From Thiobacillus sp. 65-29 (GTDB lineage: Bacteria; Pseudomonadota; Gammaproteobacteria; Burkholderiales; Thiobacillaceae): a stretch of DNA of 64,000 nt. A program made the translations under genes and the position numbers. The stretch spans positions 1 through 64,000 of the forward strand of contig MKWN01000037.1 of NCBI GenBank assembly GCA_001899775.1, given 5' to 3'. This document shows, in pieces, positions 21,053 through 31,750 of this stretch. The notes under the pieces are model-generated. The model was not told the origin of the DNA, made no database searches, and worked only from the letters and a program-made list of their open reading frames with translations. How positions within the stretch are numbered: position 1 is the first letter of the stretch; each line of letters begins with the position of its first letter.

Positions 21053-22128
21053 GCCGTTCCCCGGCGCCAGGGCCGCGTGCGCATGCGCCGATGGAACAGC
21101 AGTGCGGTGGCGGCGAGCATGATCAGGTGCGGCGCGACGATGCCGACGGCGGCGTTGAGCTTGTCCTGCGACACCCACGCCTGCGCCAGCGACAGCAGGT
21201 TGTTGTAGACGAAATACAGCAGCAGCGCGACCAAGAGCCCGTAGGAGCGACGCGCGCGCGTATTGACGAAGCCAAGCGGAATCGCCATCACCGCGAGGAT
21301 CAGCGCGGACAGCGGCACGCCGAAGCGCCACAGCAGCTCGGCACGCGCCGGCGGCGACGGATCGCGCAGCAGGTCATCGAGCGGCGCGTGGCGCACGCTG
21401 GTTTCCTTGCCGCCAACGGCGACGGGGTCGAGGCGCATCCAGTACCGTTCGAATTCGATGACCCGGTAGTCGAGCCGCCCCGGGGTGCCCTCGTAGCGGC
21501 GACCGTCCTTGAACACCAGGTAGCGCGAGCCGTCGGGCAGCTCGGTGTGGCTGCCTTCGTGCGCCACCACCAGGCCAAGCTGGCCGTCGATGCGCGACTG
21601 CATGAAGACGTTGCGCACGATACCGGTGAGCGGGTTGAGGGATTCGACGTAGTAGACGCGCTGCCCACCGCTGGATTCCGCGAACAGCCCCGGCGCGATC
21701 AGGCTGCTCTCGCTGCGGCTGCGCAACTCGTCGCGGTATTCGTTCTTCTTGGCCTGCGCCCAGGGATTCAGGACCACGGTGAGCAGGAAGATCACCGCAG
21801 CCAGCGGCAGCGCGAAGGTGAGAACCGGACGCAGCCACTGCGTGAGCGACAGCCCGGCACCGAACCAGATCACCATCTCGCTGTCGCGCCACATGCGTGA
21901 CAGCGGCAGCAGCACCCCGGCGAACAGCGCGATGGTCATCAGCACCGGCAGGAAATACAGCAGGGAAAAGCCGAGGAACGTGAATACCGCCTCGTTGGCG
22001 AGCTCGCCGCGCGCCACGTCACCGAGCAGGCGGATGAACAGGACCACCAGGGCGATCGCGACCAGCACCGCCAGCACGGCGCCCGCGGTCAGGCCCATTT
22101 CGCGCGTCAGCGTGCGCCGGTAAAGCAT
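21049..22128 (-). CDS. lptF: LPS export ABC transporter permease LptF
   Basis: Second permease of LptB2FG. From ATG 22128 it is 359 aa, starting MLYRRTLTREMGLTAGAVLA. It has TM helices at about 13-35, 55-75 and 98-118, a periplasmic domain (RVYYVESLNPLTGIVRNVFM; GRRYEGTPGRLDYRVIEFER), and C-terminal TM helices. It forms a two-gene operon with lptG and is divergent from pepA. Confidence 0.95.
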   Translation of the reverse strand: MLYRRTLTREMGLTAGAVLAVLVAIALVVLFIRLLGDVARGELANEAVFTFLGFSLLYFLPVLMTIALFAGVLLPLSRMWRDSEMVIWFGAGLSLTQWLRPVLTFALPLAAVIFLLTVVLNPWAQAKKNEYRDELRSRSESSLIAPGLFAESSGGQRVYYVESLNPLTGIVRNVFMQSRIDGQLGLVVAHEGSHTELPDGSRYLVFKDGRRYEGTPGRLDYRVIEFERYWMRLDPVAVGGKETSVRHAPLDDLLRDPSPPARAELLWRFGVPLSALILAVMAIPLGFVNTRARRSYGLLVALLLYFVYNNLLSLAQAWVSQDKLNAAVGIVAPHLIMLAATALLFHRRMRTRPWRRGTA

Positions 22129-22157
22129 GGCTCGAAGCGGACACACCGCAAACGCTT

Positions 22158-22187
22158 TTGACATTCCACACGGCCCGCGCCAATAAT
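22158..22187 (+). promoter_or_regulatory. sigma-70-type promoter for pepA
   Basis: TTGACA at 22158-22163 matches the -35 consensus fully. It is followed after 18 bp by AATAAT at 22182-22187, five of six matches to the -10. It lies in the 120-bp divergent gap between lptF and pepA and points toward pepA, about 60 bp from its ATG. Confidence 0.6.
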
Positions 22188-22248
22188 CGTGCGATCGGCA
22201 GCATCGTCGCCGGACGCCACGGTAAATTGTATTTTTTTGAGCACGGAC

Positions 22249-23766
22249 ATGAAGAACAGGGAAATCGAGGTCGAATTTAGCATAAAAAGCGGTGCCCCCG
22301 AAAAGCAGCGCACCGCCTGCATCGTGGTCGGCGTATTCGAGGGACGCAAACTCTCCGGTCCCGCACGGGAAGTCGATCGCGCCAGCGACGGCTATCTTGC
22401 CGGCATCCTGCGCGGCGGCGACATGGAAGGCAAGGCCGGGGCCTCGCTGCTGCTTCACGGTGTCCCCAACATCCCCGCCGAGCGCGTATTGCTGATCGGC
22501 CTCGGCAAGGAGCGCGAGTTCCATGAAAAGGCCTATCGCGACGCCATCGCCAGCGCGGTGAAAACCCTGCGCGATACCGGTGCGATGGATGCGGTGATCA
22601 CGCTATCCGAGCTTGCCGTAAAGAAGCGCGACGTCATCTGGAGCATCGAGCAGGCCGTGGTCGCCTCGCATGGCACGCTGTATCGCTTCGACGCCATGAA
22701 AAGCAAGCGTGAAGACGCTCGCCGCCCGCTCAAACGTGTCGTGTTCACGGTTGCGCGCCGCGGCGAGCTGAAATCCGGCGAAACCGGCCTCGTGCACGGG
22801 CAGGCCATCGCCCGCGGCATCGATCTCGCGAAGGATCTTGGCAACACCCCCTCGAACGTCTGCACGCCGGACTACCTGGCCGCCGAGGCGAAGCGGCTGG
22901 CGAAAGCCTACCGCTTCGGCTGCGAAGTGCTCGACCAGGCCGCCTGCGAGAAACTCGGCATGGGTTCCTTCCTGTCGGTCGGCAAGGGCAGCGACAAGCC
23001 GCCGCGCTTCATTGTGCTGAAGCACAACGGCGGCAACAAGGGCGACAAACCCGTGGTACTGGTCGGCAAGGCGATCACTTTCGACGCCGGCGGCATCTCG
23101 CTCAAACCGCCCGCCGAAATGGACGAGATGAACTACGACATGAGCGGCGGCGGTGCCGTGCTCGGTGCGTTTCGCGCCATCGGCGAACTGGGCCTGCCGC
23201 TCAACGTGATCGGCCTCGTGCCCTCCTGCGAAAACCTGCCCGACGCCCACGCCAACAAGCCGGGCGACATCGTCACCTCGATGTCCGGCCAGACCATCGA
23301 AATCCTCAATACCGACGCCGAGGGCCGCCTGATCCTGTGCGACGCGCTCACCTACGCCGAGCGCTTCGAGCCGGACGCCGTCGTCGACCTGGCGACACTC
23401 ACCGGCGCCTGCGTCATCGCGCTGGGCGCGCACCCCAGCGCCCTGTACGCCAACCACGATCCGCTCGCGCGCGAGATCGAACATGCCGCCGATCATGCCT
23501 GGGACCGCGTCTGGCGCATGCCGCTGTGGGACGATTACCAGGAGCAACTGAAGAGCAGCCTTGCCGACATGGCCAACATCGGCGGCCGCCCGGCCGGGTC
23601 GATCACCGCCGCGTGTTTCCTGTCGCGCTTCGCCAAGAAATATCACTGGGCGCACCTGGACATCGCCGGCACGGCCTACAAGGGAGGGCGCGAGAAGGGC
23701 TCGACCGGGCGACCGGTGGCGCTGCTGGTGCACTTCCTGCTCAACCGCGTCGCCAAAGCGTCGTGA
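22249..23766 (+). CDS. pepA: leucyl aminopeptidase (M17)
   Basis: Cytosolic hexameric di-metal aminopeptidase; homologues also act as DNA-binding proteins in recombination and carAB control. The 505-aa protein has an N-terminal macro-like domain and a C-terminal catalytic domain. Metal and catalytic motifs are VGKAITFDAGGISLK, YDMSGGGAVLG, the signature NTDAEGRLIL and PAGSITAACFLSRF. Its TGA overlaps the holC GTG start. Confidence 0.96.
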   Translation: MKNREIEVEFSIKSGAPEKQRTACIVVGVFEGRKLSGPAREVDRASDGYLAGILRGGDMEGKAGASLLLHGVPNIPAERVLLIGLGKEREFHEKAYRDAIASAVKTLRDTGAMDAVITLSELAVKKRDVIWSIEQAVVASHGTLYRFDAMKSKREDARRPLKRVVFTVARRGELKSGETGLVHGQAIARGIDLAKDLGNTPSNVCTPDYLAAEAKRLAKAYRFGCEVLDQAACEKLGMGSFLSVGKGSDKPPRFIVLKHNGGNKGDKPVVLVGKAITFDAGGISLKPPAEMDEMNYDMSGGGAVLGAFRAIGELGLPLNVIGLVPSCENLPDAHANKPGDIVTSMSGQTIEILNTDAEGRLILCDALTYAERFEPDAVVDLATLTGACVIALGAHPSALYANHDPLAREIEHAADHAWDRVWRMPLWDDYQEQLKSSLADMANIGGRPAGSITAACFLSRFAKKYHWAHLDIAGTAYKGGREKGSTGRPVALLVHFLLNRVAKAS

Positions 23767-24197
23767 CCGAAATCACCTTCTACACGTTCGCCGAGGATCC
23801 GCTCGATGTCGCACGCCGCATCGCGACGAAGGCTTACACGCGCGGCCAGCAGGTGATGCTCTACGCGCCCGACGCGACCGTCGCAGGCAACGTCGACCGC
23901 CTGTTATGGACCGTGCCCGCGCTGACCTTTGTGCCACACTGTCGCGACAGCGACGCCCTCGCCGGCGAGACGCCGATACTGATCGGCAGCAACCCCGACG
24001 CGCTCGGCCGCGCCGATGTACTGATCAACCTCGGTGCCAGCGAGCCGCCCGGCTATGCGCGTTACGAGCGAGTCATCGAGATCGTCGGCCAGGGCGACGA
24101 CGCGCGCGAACAGGGTCGGGCACGCTACCGCTTCTATCAGGCGCGCGGTTATGCCATGCAGACCCACGACCTGCGTGCGCGCGAGGAAAGCCGATGA
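23763..24197 (+). CDS. holC: DNA polymerase III subunit chi
   Basis: Chi subunit of the clamp-loader complex, which contacts SSB and psi. The GTG at 23763 overlaps the pepA stop (GTGA) and gives 144 aa. The sequence VTEITFYTFAEDPLDVARRI, the middle LWTVPALTFVPHC, ETPILIGSN, and the C-terminal YRFYQARGYAMQTHDL match the HolC fold. pepA-holC-valS is the classic proteobacterial order. Confidence 0.9.
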   Translation: MTEITFYTFAEDPLDVARRIATKAYTRGQQVMLYAPDATVAGNVDRLLWTVPALTFVPHCRDSDALAGETPILIGSNPDALGRADVLINLGASEPPGYARYERVIEIVGQGDDAREQGRARYRFYQARGYAMQTHDLRAREESR

Positions 24198-24661
24198 GCG
24201 ACAGTCCCCTGCTCGGCAAGATGGATGCGCTGCTGAAAAAGCACCGCGGCGGCGACGCGTTGCCCGCCAGCGAGGCGAGCGCCGCACCCCCGCCGGACGC
24301 CTGGCTGCCGGTGCTCACCGACGTCATCGAACGCGGCACGCCGCCTGCGCCTGCGGAAGCGCCGCCAGCGACCGCGAACGCGGTCGAACCCGTACCCACC
24401 ATGATGGCACCCGAGCCAACCCCCCCCGCCGTCGCTCAGGGTCCGCTGCTCCCCGTGGGCGACACCCTCACCGAGCAGTTGATGAGCGAACTCGCCCCGC
24501 GCCTGACCGAAGTCATGGAAAAACAGGTCGCTGCCGAATTGCGCAAGAACCTCGACGAAACCGTGTCCACCCTGCTCGCCCAACTCGACGTCAATGTGCG
24601 CGAAATCGTGCGCGAAGCCGTCGCGGAAAAACTCAAGACACCGCGCGATCCCTCCGCCTGA
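24194..24661 (+). CDS. hypothetical protein, 155 aa, between holC and valS
   Basis: The ATG at 24194 overlaps the holC stop. The N-terminus (MSDSPLLGKMDALLKKHRGG) is followed by an Ala/Pro-rich, probably disordered middle (about 35-95) and a helical C-terminus (LTEQLMSELAPRLTEVMEKQ ... LLAQLDVNVREIVREAVAEKL) likely to form a coiled coil. It resembles short proteins often found at this place in Betaproteobacteria, with unknown role. Operon context would allow a link to the replication clamp loader, but nothing in the sequence shows it. Confidence 0.7.
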   Translation: MSDSPLLGKMDALLKKHRGGDALPASEASAAPPPDAWLPVLTDVIERGTPPAPAEAPPATANAVEPVPTMMAPEPTPPAVAQGPLLPVGDTLTEQLMSELAPRLTEVMEKQVAAELRKNLDETVSTLLAQLDVNVREIVREAVAEKLKTPRDPSA

Positions 24662-24722
24662 GCCGCTGCGCCTGATCGCGCGGCACGCTTTTTTGGGATA
24701 ATCACGGCTTTGCCCGCACGCC

Positions 24723-27461
24723 ATGGAACTCGCCAAATCCTTCGAACCGGCTGACATCGAGAAGCGCTGGTACGCCCACTGGGAAAGCGCCGGCTATTTC
24801 AAGGCCGGCGACGCGCCCGACACGCCCGCTTACTGCATCCTGCTGCCGCCGCCCAACGTCACCGGCACGCTGCACATGGGTCACGCCTTCCAGCACACGC
24901 TGATGGACGCGCTCACACGCTACCACCGCATGGCGGGCGACAACACGCTGTGGCAGCCCGGCACCGACCACGCCGGCATCGCCACCCAGATCGTGGTGGA
25001 GCGCCAGCTCGACCAGCAGGGCGTGTCGCGCCACGCCCTTGGCCGCGAGAAATTCCTGGAAAAGGTGTGGGAATGGAAGGAGCATTCCGGCTCCACCATC
25101 ACCCGCCAGATGCGCCGGCTGGGCACCAGCCCCGACTGGAGCCGCGAGCGCTTCACTATGGACGAAGGCCTGTCGAAGGCCGTCACCGAGGTGTTCGTGC
25201 GCCTGTATCGCGAGGGACTGATCTACCGTGGCAAGCGCCTGGTCAACTGGGACCCGGTGCTGCAGACCGCAGTGTCCGATCTCGAGGTGGTGAGCCAGGA
25301 GGAGGACGGCTTCATCTGGGAGATCAACTATCCGCTGGAAGACGGCACAGGTTTCCTCACCGTCGCCACCACGCGCCCGGAAACCCTGCTCGGCGACACC
25401 GCGGTCGCCGTGCATCCCGAGGACGAACGCTACCGGCACCTGATCGGCAAGCAGGTGCGCCTGCCCGTCGCCGAGCGCAGCATTCCGGTCATCGCCGACG
25501 ATTACGTCGATCGCGAATTCGGCACCGGCGTGGTGAAGATCACCCCCGCGCACGATTTCAACGACTGGCAGGTCGGCCAGCGCCACGGCCTCGTCGCCAG
25601 CAACGTGCTCACGCTCGACGCGAAGATGAACGATCTTTGCCCCGTCGAATACCAGGGCCTCGACCGCTACGATGCGCGCCAGAAGCTGCTCGACGCGCTG
25701 CAGGCCAAGGGCCTGCTGGTGTCGGCCAAGGCGCACAAGCTGATGATTCCGCGCGGCGACCGCACGCACGCGGTGATCGAGCCCATGCTCACCGACCAAT
25801 GGTTCATGAGCATGGAAGGCCTGGCCCGGCGTGCGCTCGACGTGGTCGACAGCGGTGAACTCAGGTTCGTCCCGGAAAACTGGACCACCACCTATCGCCA
25901 ATGGCTGGAGAACATCCAGGACTGGTGCGTGTCGCGCCAGTTGTGGTGGGGACACCGCATTCCCGCCTGGTACGACGCCGACGGCAACTTCTACGTCGCC
26001 CACAACGAGGCGGACGCGCAAAAACAGGCCGGCGGGCGCGAACTCACGCAGGACGCCGACGTCCTCGACACCTGGTTCTCCAGCGCGCTGTGGCCCTTCT
26101 CCACGCTCGGCTGGCCGGACGAGACACCCGAACTCGAACGCTACCTGCCGACCTCGGTGCTGGTCACCGGCTTCGACATCATCTTCTTCTGGGTCGCCCG
26201 CATGGTGATGATGTCGCTGCACTTCACCGGCAAGGTGCCGTTCCGCGAGGTCTATGTGACGGGTCTGGTGCGCGACTCCGAAGGCCAGAAGATGAGCAAG
26301 TCGAAGGGCAACGTACTCGACCCCATCGATCTTATTGACGGCATCGGCATCGACGACCTCGTCGCCAAGCGCACCTCCGGCCTGATGAACCCCGGGCAGG
26401 CCGCCGGCATCGAGAAGCGCACCCGCCGCGAATTCCCCCAGGGCATCGCCGCCTACGGCACCGATGCGTTGAGGTTCACCTTCGCCAGCCTCGCCACGCA
26501 CGGGCGCGACATCAAGTTCGACCTCCAGCGCGCAGAAGGCTACCGCAACTTCTGCAACAAACTGTGGAATGCCACCCGCTTCGCGCTGATGAACCTGGAA
26601 GGCCACGACTGCGGCCTTGACGCGTCGGCCTCCTTCGAGTATTCCGATGCCGACCGCTGGATCGTCGCACGGCTACAGCAGGCCGTCAGCGACGTGCACG
26701 ATGCCTTCGCCGCCTACCGCTTCGACCAGGCCGCGCGCGGCGTTTACGAATTCGTGTGGGACGAGTTCTGCGACTGGTATCTCGAACTCGCCAAGGTGCA
26801 GTTGAACACTGGCACCCCCGCGCAGCAGCGCGCCACGCGCCGGACGTTCGCCGGCGTGCTCGAAACCACGCTGCGTCTGGCCCACCCCATCATTCCCTTC
26901 ATCACCGAGGAGTTGTGGCAGAAAGTCGCCCCACTCGCCGGCGTCGCGGGCGAGAGCATCATGCTCGCGCGCTATCCGGAACAAAGCGACGCGCAGCGCC
27001 ACCCCGAAAGCGTCGCCGCCATCCAGTTGCTGAAGGAACTCGTCAACGCCTGCCGCACCCTGCGCGGTGAAATGAACCTTTCCCCCGCGCAGCGCGTGCC
27101 GGCCGTGATCGAAGGCGACACCGCGCGCATCGAGGCCCTCGCGCCCTACATCACCGCACTCGCCAGACTCTCCGGCGTGAACGCGGTGGCGACGCTCACC
27201 GAGGCCGACGCCCCCATCGCCCTCGTCGGCGACATGCGCGTGATGCTGGTGGTGGAAATCGACAAGACCGCCGAACGCGCCCGCCTCGACAAGGAAATCG
27301 CGCGCATCGAAGGGGAGATCGCCAAGGCGCAGGCCAAGCTCGCCAACCCCAGCTTCGTCGACCGCGCACCCGCCGCCGTCGTCGCACAGGAAAAAACCCG
27401 GCTCGCGGATTTCGGCACCATGTTGGACAAGCTGCGCGCGCAGCGTGTACGACTGGGCTGA
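24723..27461 (+). CDS. valS: valine--tRNA ligase
   Basis: Class I synthetase charging tRNA-Val. The 912-aa protein has the HIGH-type signature in [15 protein letters not shown] (about 43-57), the CP1 editing domain ([21 protein letters not shown]), KMSKSKGN near 526, an anticodon-binding domain and a C-terminal coiled-coil tRNA-binding arm ([20 protein letters not shown]). A GATAAT -10-like sequence lies at 24697-24702 just upstream. Confidence 0.97.
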   Translation: MELAKSFEPADIEKRWYAHWESAGYFKAGDAPDTPAYCILLPPPNVTGTLHMGHAFQHTLMDALTRYHRMAGDNTLWQPGTDHAGIATQIVVERQLDQQGVSRHALGREKFLEKVWEWKEHSGSTITRQMRRLGTSPDWSRERFTMDEGLSKAVTEVFVRLYREGLIYRGKRLVNWDPVLQTAVSDLEVVSQEEDGFIWEINYPLEDGTGFLTVATTRPETLLGDTAVAVHPEDERYRHLIGKQVRLPVAERSIPVIADDYVDREFGTGVVKITPAHDFNDWQVGQRHGLVASNVLTLDAKMNDLCPVEYQGLDRYDARQKLLDALQAKGLLVSAKAHKLMIPRGDRTHAVIEPMLTDQWFMSMEGLARRALDVVDSGELRFVPENWTTTYRQWLENIQDWCVSRQLWWGHRIPAWYDADGNFYVAHNEADAQKQAGGRELTQDADVLDTWFSSALWPFSTLGWPDETPELERYLPTSVLVTGFDIIFFWVARMVMMSLHFTGKVPFREVYVTGLVRDSEGQKMSKSKGNVLDPIDLIDGIGIDDLVAKRTSGLMNPGQAAGIEKRTRREFPQGIAAYGTDALRFTFASLATHGRDIKFDLQRAEGYRNFCNKLWNATRFALMNLEGHDCGLDASASFEYSDADRWIVARLQQAVSDVHDAFAAYRFDQAARGVYEFVWDEFCDWYLELAKVQLNTGTPAQQRATRRTFAGVLETTLRLAHPIIPFITEELWQKVAPLAGVAGESIMLARYPEQSDAQRHPESVAAIQLLKELVNACRTLRGEMNLSPAQRVPAVIEGDTARIEALAPYITALARLSGVNAVATLTEADAPIALVGDMRVMLVVEIDKTAERARLDKEIARIEGEIAKAQAKLANPSFVDRAPAAVVAQEKTRLADFGTMLDKLRAQRVRLG

Positions 27462-27614
27462 CAACGTCATCAGCGCCTCATTGGGCAGGGGGGCGCACCA
27501 GAGCCCCCCCGACCCCTGCACGGATCAGACCGAAGTTGTGGCGGGTGCAGGGCACGACGTGCCCCGTCGACTGCCCCCTGCCCATACGCCGCATGGGGCG
27601 GCGTGTCTCCACCG
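27462..27614. other. convergent gap between valS and mshN
   Basis: This 153-bp segment separates the 3' ends of valS and mshN. It holds a GC-only stem (GGGGGGC at 27488-27494 with GCCCCCC at 27503-27509) and no T run, so a Rho-independent terminator is not evident. No gene is seen. Confidence 0.4.
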
Positions 27615-28698
27615 TCACTTCCCGACCCTGGCGCGGGCGAAGGCGGCGAGGTCGTCTGGAAGGGGGCCGCTTTGCAGGGCGCGCTGGTAGGCGGTGCGGG
27701 CTTCGGCGGATTTGCCCTGGGCTTCGAGGCTGATGGCGAGACCGGCCCACCAGGTACCCTGGCCGGGTTGCTGGCGCAGGGCCTGTTCGTAGTGGCGGGC
27801 GGCGTCGGCGGGACGGTCGAGCTGGACGAGCATAGCGGCCAGGGTGGCGTGGTAGTCTGCGCCGGCACCGGGCTTGTCGGCGGTTTCAATGAGGGTGGCC
27901 GCAGCATCGGCGGTGTCGCCACGGGCGGCTTGCAGGCGGGCGAGGCTCATGGCAAGGCCAGGGTGGTCGGGCGTGAGGGCGCGGCCGTTGCGCAGGAGGA
28001 CTTCGGCATCGGCGGCCTGGCCGCTGCGACTGAGCAGTGCGGCGAGCGCCAGGCGCGCGTCGGCATGAGCGGGGGCCGCGTCGAGGGCGGCGAGAAGCGC
28101 GAGACGGGCACTCTCGGTGCGCCCGGCCTGAAGTTCCGCGAGGGCCTTGCGGTAATAGGTGTCGGCGATTTCGCCGCCGGAGGGCGGGCGGGTTTCGTGC
28201 TGGATGGTGGACACGGCGGGTTCGGCCGCAGGGGTGGCCGGCAGCGTTTTTGCCTGCTTCAGGGCGAGCCTGTTACCGGCTTCAGGCAACGCGCGCGGGG
28301 GGGGTAGCGGCTTCCGGCACCGGCCACGGCGCGCGAGGCGGGTTGACGGCAAGCATATCGGCGGTGGCGGGTGCCGGGGCTGCGGTGGTGGGCGGCGTCA
28401 CAGGAGAGGCCGGTGCAGCGACGGGAGCCGTCGACGCAGACGCTGGCGCGACTGCAGGGCCAACAACGACGGGCGCGGGGAGTGAGGGCCGGGCGGCGTG
28501 TGGAGGCGCAGGAGGCGCCTTGCCGAGGGTGCTCCACGCGAACCAGGCGGCGGCACCGACAATGGGCACGAGCAAGGCGGCGAGCGCCCACCGGCCGGGA
28601 CGGCGCCGGCCCGTGGCGCCGGCAGATGCCGGGAACGGCGCGGCGGGCGCGGCGCGGCGGGCGTCCAGTTCACGCAGGGTCTGGTTGATGATGCTCAT
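27615..28698 (-). pseudogene. mshN: MSHA biogenesis protein MshN, split by a frameshift
   Basis: The N-terminal part (28698-28282) starts MSIINQTLRELDARRAAPAA, the typical MshN opening. It has a TM helix near 37-54 and an Ala/Pro linker, and runs into a stop. The C-terminal part continues in another frame to 27615 with five TPR-like repeats. The switch coincides with eight C on the coding strand (G8 at 28297-28304). With seven C the two parts fuse in frame into a normal 360-aa MshN. This could be a real mutation, phase variation, transcriptional slippage or a sequencing error. MshN is an inner-membrane TPR protein of MSHA pilus assembly. ATGA overlap with mshM. Confidence 0.8.
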
Positions 28699-29678
28699 GC
28701 GAGGATGCCCTGTGCGAGCCAGCCGGCGATGGCACCGGCAGCGACGAGCGCGATGCCGGCGAGGATGCGCAGCCGGACGCTGGCGGGACGCGCTGCCAGG
28801 GTATCGCGCGCGGCTTCGCGCACTTCACGCAGACCGGGGCGCTCGAGGCCGCGCCCCCAGGCGAGCAGCAGGGTCTTGTGGGCGACGACGTTGGCAACGC
28901 GGGGGACACCGCCACTGGCGGCATGCAGGGCGGCGACGGCACGCGCGGGGAACAGCGGCGCGGCAGCGGGACCGCGGCCCGCGCGCGCGACGCGGTGGTC
29001 GAGATAGGCGGCAAGCTCGCTGCGGGTGAGCGGGCGCAGGGTATCGTGAAAACTGATGCGCGTCTTGAATTGCGGAATGATTTCGAGGCGGGCGTCGAGT
29101 TCGGGCTGGCCGAAGAGAACGATGCAGAGGAGTTTCTGCTTCTCGGTTTCGAGGTTGGACAGCAGACGCACGGTTTCCAGGCTTTCCGGCGACAGCGCCT
29201 GCGCCTCGTCGATGACGAGGACGACCTGGATGCCGGCTGCGGCCAGTTCGATGAGACGGGTTTCGATGCTGCGCTGCACGGTGTAGGCACTTTCGCTGTC
29301 GCAGAATTCGAAACCCAGTTCAGCGGCAACCGCGCGGAGGATGCCGGCGGGATCGAGCGCGGGGTTGGGCAGATAGAGTGCGCGGGTGCCGGACGGCAAT
29401 GCCGCGAGCAGGGTACGGCACAGGAGCGTCTTGCCGGTGCCGACGGCGCCGACGATGCGCAGAAAACCTTCGCCGCCGGCGAGCGCATGAAGCAGGGTGT
29501 CGAGCGCTTCACGGTGCGGCGGCGAAGCGAAGAAGAAGTCCGTGTCGGGGGTGAGGCCGAAGGGTGTTTCGGCAAGGCCGAAGTGGGCGAGATACGAGAG
29601 CGTGCGGCCTGCCGGCACGGGAGCCGGCACGCCAAGCGAAGTGTCAGGGGTGGGAGCCGGCACGGCGAGGGTGTTCAT
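28695..29678 (-). CDS. mshM: MSHA biogenesis AAA ATPase MshM (ExeA-like)
   Basis: ATPase of the ExeA/GspA type, which in secretion and pilus systems helps place the secretin through peptidoglycan. From ATG 29678 it is 327 aa. SYLAHFGLAETPFGLTPDTD is the ExeA-type opening, with Walker A GAVGTGKTLLCRTLL near 72-86 and Walker B VLVIDEAQALS. A single TM helix lies at the C-terminus (ILAGIALVAAGAIAGWLAQG). It follows mshL and overlaps mshN by 4 bp. Confidence 0.9.
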   Translation of the reverse strand: MNTLAVPAPTPDTSLGVPAPVPAGRTLSYLAHFGLAETPFGLTPDTDFFFASPPHREALDTLLHALAGGEGFLRIVGAVGTGKTLLCRTLLAALPSGTRALYLPNPALDPAGILRAVAAELGFEFCDSESAYTVQRSIETRLIELAAAGIQVVLVIDEAQALSPESLETVRLLSNLETEKQKLLCIVLFGQPELDARLEIIPQFKTRISFHDTLRPLTRSELAAYLDHRVARAGRGPAAAPLFPARAVAALHAASGGVPRVANVVAHKTLLLAWGRGLERPGLREVREAARDTLAARPASVRLRILAGIALVAAGAIAGWLAQGILA

Positions 29679-29739
29679 CGCGGGTTGTTCAACGATCCTG
29701 GCATGGCCGATGATCGACCTACGGAAAATTGGTACAAGG

Positions 29740-31410
29740 TCATGGCAGGGTGACGGGGCGTTCGAGCTTTTCGATACGCTGCCGGGTGGCGACGGCGTCG
29801 GCCTGCCAGTCTTCGTGGCGATCGATGACGGTGGGCTTGATGAGGATGACGAGTTCACTCTTCAGCGTGCTCTGGCGCGTGTTACCGAAAAGATAGCCGA
29901 CGAGTGGGATGCTGCCCAGACCGGGAATGCGGTTGGCACCACCGTCGAAAGCCTGCTTCATCATGCCCCCGATGGCAACGATGCGACCGTCCTCGACCTG
30001 CACGACGCTGTCGGTCTCGGATACCGCACTGGATGCGAGCGGCAGGATGAGTTCACCGGCGGCACCGGCGTCGATGAACTTGACCTTTTCGGTAACGACG
30101 CTGACGGAGGGGCGCACATGCAGGGTGATGCGCCCTTGCTCGTCGATCTGCGGGGTGACGTCCAGCGCGATGCCGGAGAAGAAGGGCTGCAGGGTAACAC
30201 TGGGAGTGGTGGTGGTGCCCGCACCACCGGTGTTGCTGGTGGTCGATACATCGGTGACGAAGAAATCGTCGGTACCGACCTTGAGCACGGCTTTCTGGTT
30301 GTTGAGCGCGGCGATGCGCGGGCTGGACAACACATGCACGCTGCCCTGGGTTTCAAGGAAGTCGATCAGCGCGGCGAAGCTCTTGGTCTGGAAGGCGAGG
30401 CCGAAGACACCGCCAGTGGTGCCGGACGCCGCGGGCAGGCCGCTGCCGAGCACTTGGCCAAGCGTGCCGCTGGCGGCGCCGGTGACGAAGTCGAAGCTGC
30501 CGGTATCGGCGCCGCCGGAGGTCCTGTGCTGACCGTTGTGCAGCACCGCCCAGTTGATGCCGGTCTGGAAGCCGTCCTTCAACTGGACTTCGAGGATCTT
30601 GGCTTCCAGCATGACCTGGCGCTCGACGGCGAGCGCGGTGGCCTTGAGGAAGCGTTCGACGTCGCGCATGGCCTGCGGCGCGGCCTTCACCACGACCACG
30701 CCGGATTGCGGATTGACGATGACCGTGCCGCCATCGCCGGTGATGGCGCCGAGTGCGGCTTTCAGTTCACCCCAGAAGTCGGAGGTGAGAGTCGTGGTGA
30801 CCTTGCTGGTTTCCAGCGACTGCTGCGCGGCACTGCGGCTGCCCGAGCCGCCGGTGCTGCCGGCCCCGCCGCCTCCGGTGTTGACGGAGCCCGAAACGAC
30901 ACGGGTGTCCGAGGCGCCGGCGCGCGTGCCGGCAAGGTAGTTGACCTTGAAGATGCGGGTCTGCGCGGTGAGCGGATGCACCACCACGCGGCTGCCGTCG
31001 ATGGCGTAGTCGTAGCCATAGAGCTCGCGGATCGAGGCCAGCGCCTCCGGAACGGTGACGTTCTTGAGGTTGGCGGAAATCGTGCCCGCCACGTCCGGAT
31101 GCACCAGCATGCTGTAGCGCGTACCGGAAACAATGGCCATGAACACATCGCGCGCGGGTGCACCGTTGACGGCGAGATCGAAGCGCGTTTCGGGGACCGC
31201 GGCCGGCGCAGCTGCCCTGGGAAGCTCCAGTGCCAGCGGCGGCAGCAGCGCGGCACGTGCCTGGGCTTCGCTGACCGGCGGCGGTGCGGGTTGCGCGGCG
31301 GCCTCGGCTTCCGCACGGATCGCCTCTTGCGTCGGGCGGGGGGTGAGCGGTCCGGCACACGCCGCCAGCAGCAGCGGCACGGCAACGTGAAGGGCCCAGG
31401 GTTTGTTCAT
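29740..31410 (-). CDS. mshL: MSHA pilus secretin MshL
   Basis: Outer-membrane secretin channel for the MSHA-type pilus. The 556-aa protein has a lipoprotein signal (lipobox LAAC, Cys near 18) and a Pro/Ala linker. A STN-type N-domain follows ([20 protein letters not shown]), then an N1-like domain, a Gly/Ser-rich insertion near 190-210, and the secretin domain ([53 protein letters not shown]). It lies between mshK and mshM. Confidence 0.94.
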   Translation of the reverse strand: MNKPWALHVAVPLLLAACAGPLTPRPTQEAIRAEAEAAAQPAPPPVSEAQARAALLPPLALELPRAAAPAAVPETRFDLAVNGAPARDVFMAIVSGTRYSMLVHPDVAGTISANLKNVTVPEALASIRELYGYDYAIDGSRVVVHPLTAQTRIFKVNYLAGTRAGASDTRVVSGSVNTGGGGAGSTGGSGSRSAAQQSLETSKVTTTLTSDFWGELKAALGAITGDGGTVIVNPQSGVVVVKAAPQAMRDVERFLKATALAVERQVMLEAKILEVQLKDGFQTGINWAVLHNGQHRTSGGADTGSFDFVTGAASGTLGQVLGSGLPAASGTTGGVFGLAFQTKSFAALIDFLETQGSVHVLSSPRIAALNNQKAVLKVGTDDFFVTDVSTTSNTGGAGTTTTPSVTLQPFFSGIALDVTPQIDEQGRITLHVRPSVSVVTEKVKFIDAGAAGELILPLASSAVSETDSVVQVEDGRIVAIGGMMKQAFDGGANRIPGLGSIPLVGYLFGNTRQSTLKSELVILIKPTVIDRHEDWQADAVATRQRIEKLERPVTLP

Positions 31411-31429
31411 GGGGACGTTCTCCTGTATT

Positions 31430-31750
31430 TCATTGCTTGCGCCGCCGCGTCTCGGCCTCGGGATGCAGCTTCAGCACCACGGTTTCGCTGCCACGGCGCA
31501 GCGTCACTTCGGTTTCGTCGATGCGCACGACACGCGCACCCTGATAACGGTCGCCAACCCGCACCGACCGGCCGTCGAGGATGGCGACACGCTGCGCCCC
31601 GCTGCTGCGTATGGCGGTGAGTGCGACCGGCGGTGGTGCCTCCACACTGTCGGCACGCGGCGGTGGCGCGGTAGGATCGGGCAGTTCCGCCTGCGCGGGC
31701 GAGGCGGCGAGCGCGGCGAGCAGGACGAGCGAGATCAGACGCGCAGCCAT
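31430..31750 (-). CDS. mshK: MSHA biogenesis protein MshK
   Basis: Small periplasmic protein of the MSHA assembly set. From ATG 31750 it is 106 aa: a Sec signal peptide ([21 protein letters not shown]), then [12 protein letters not shown] and an SH3-like GspC/PilP-type beta domain ([40 protein letters not shown]). By position and fold it likely links the inner-membrane MshIJ set to the secretin MshL. It overlaps mshJ by 16 bp. Confidence 0.85.
   Translation of the reverse strand: MAARLISLVLLAALAASPAQAELPDPTAPPPRADSVEAPPPVALTAIRSSGAQRVAILDGRSVRVGDRYQGARVVRIDETEVTLRRGSETVVLKLHPEAETRRRKQ

Noticed and set aside
27488-27509. GC-rich stem after valS considered as a terminator
   Set aside because: No U run follows on either strand, so it is only a possible hairpin.
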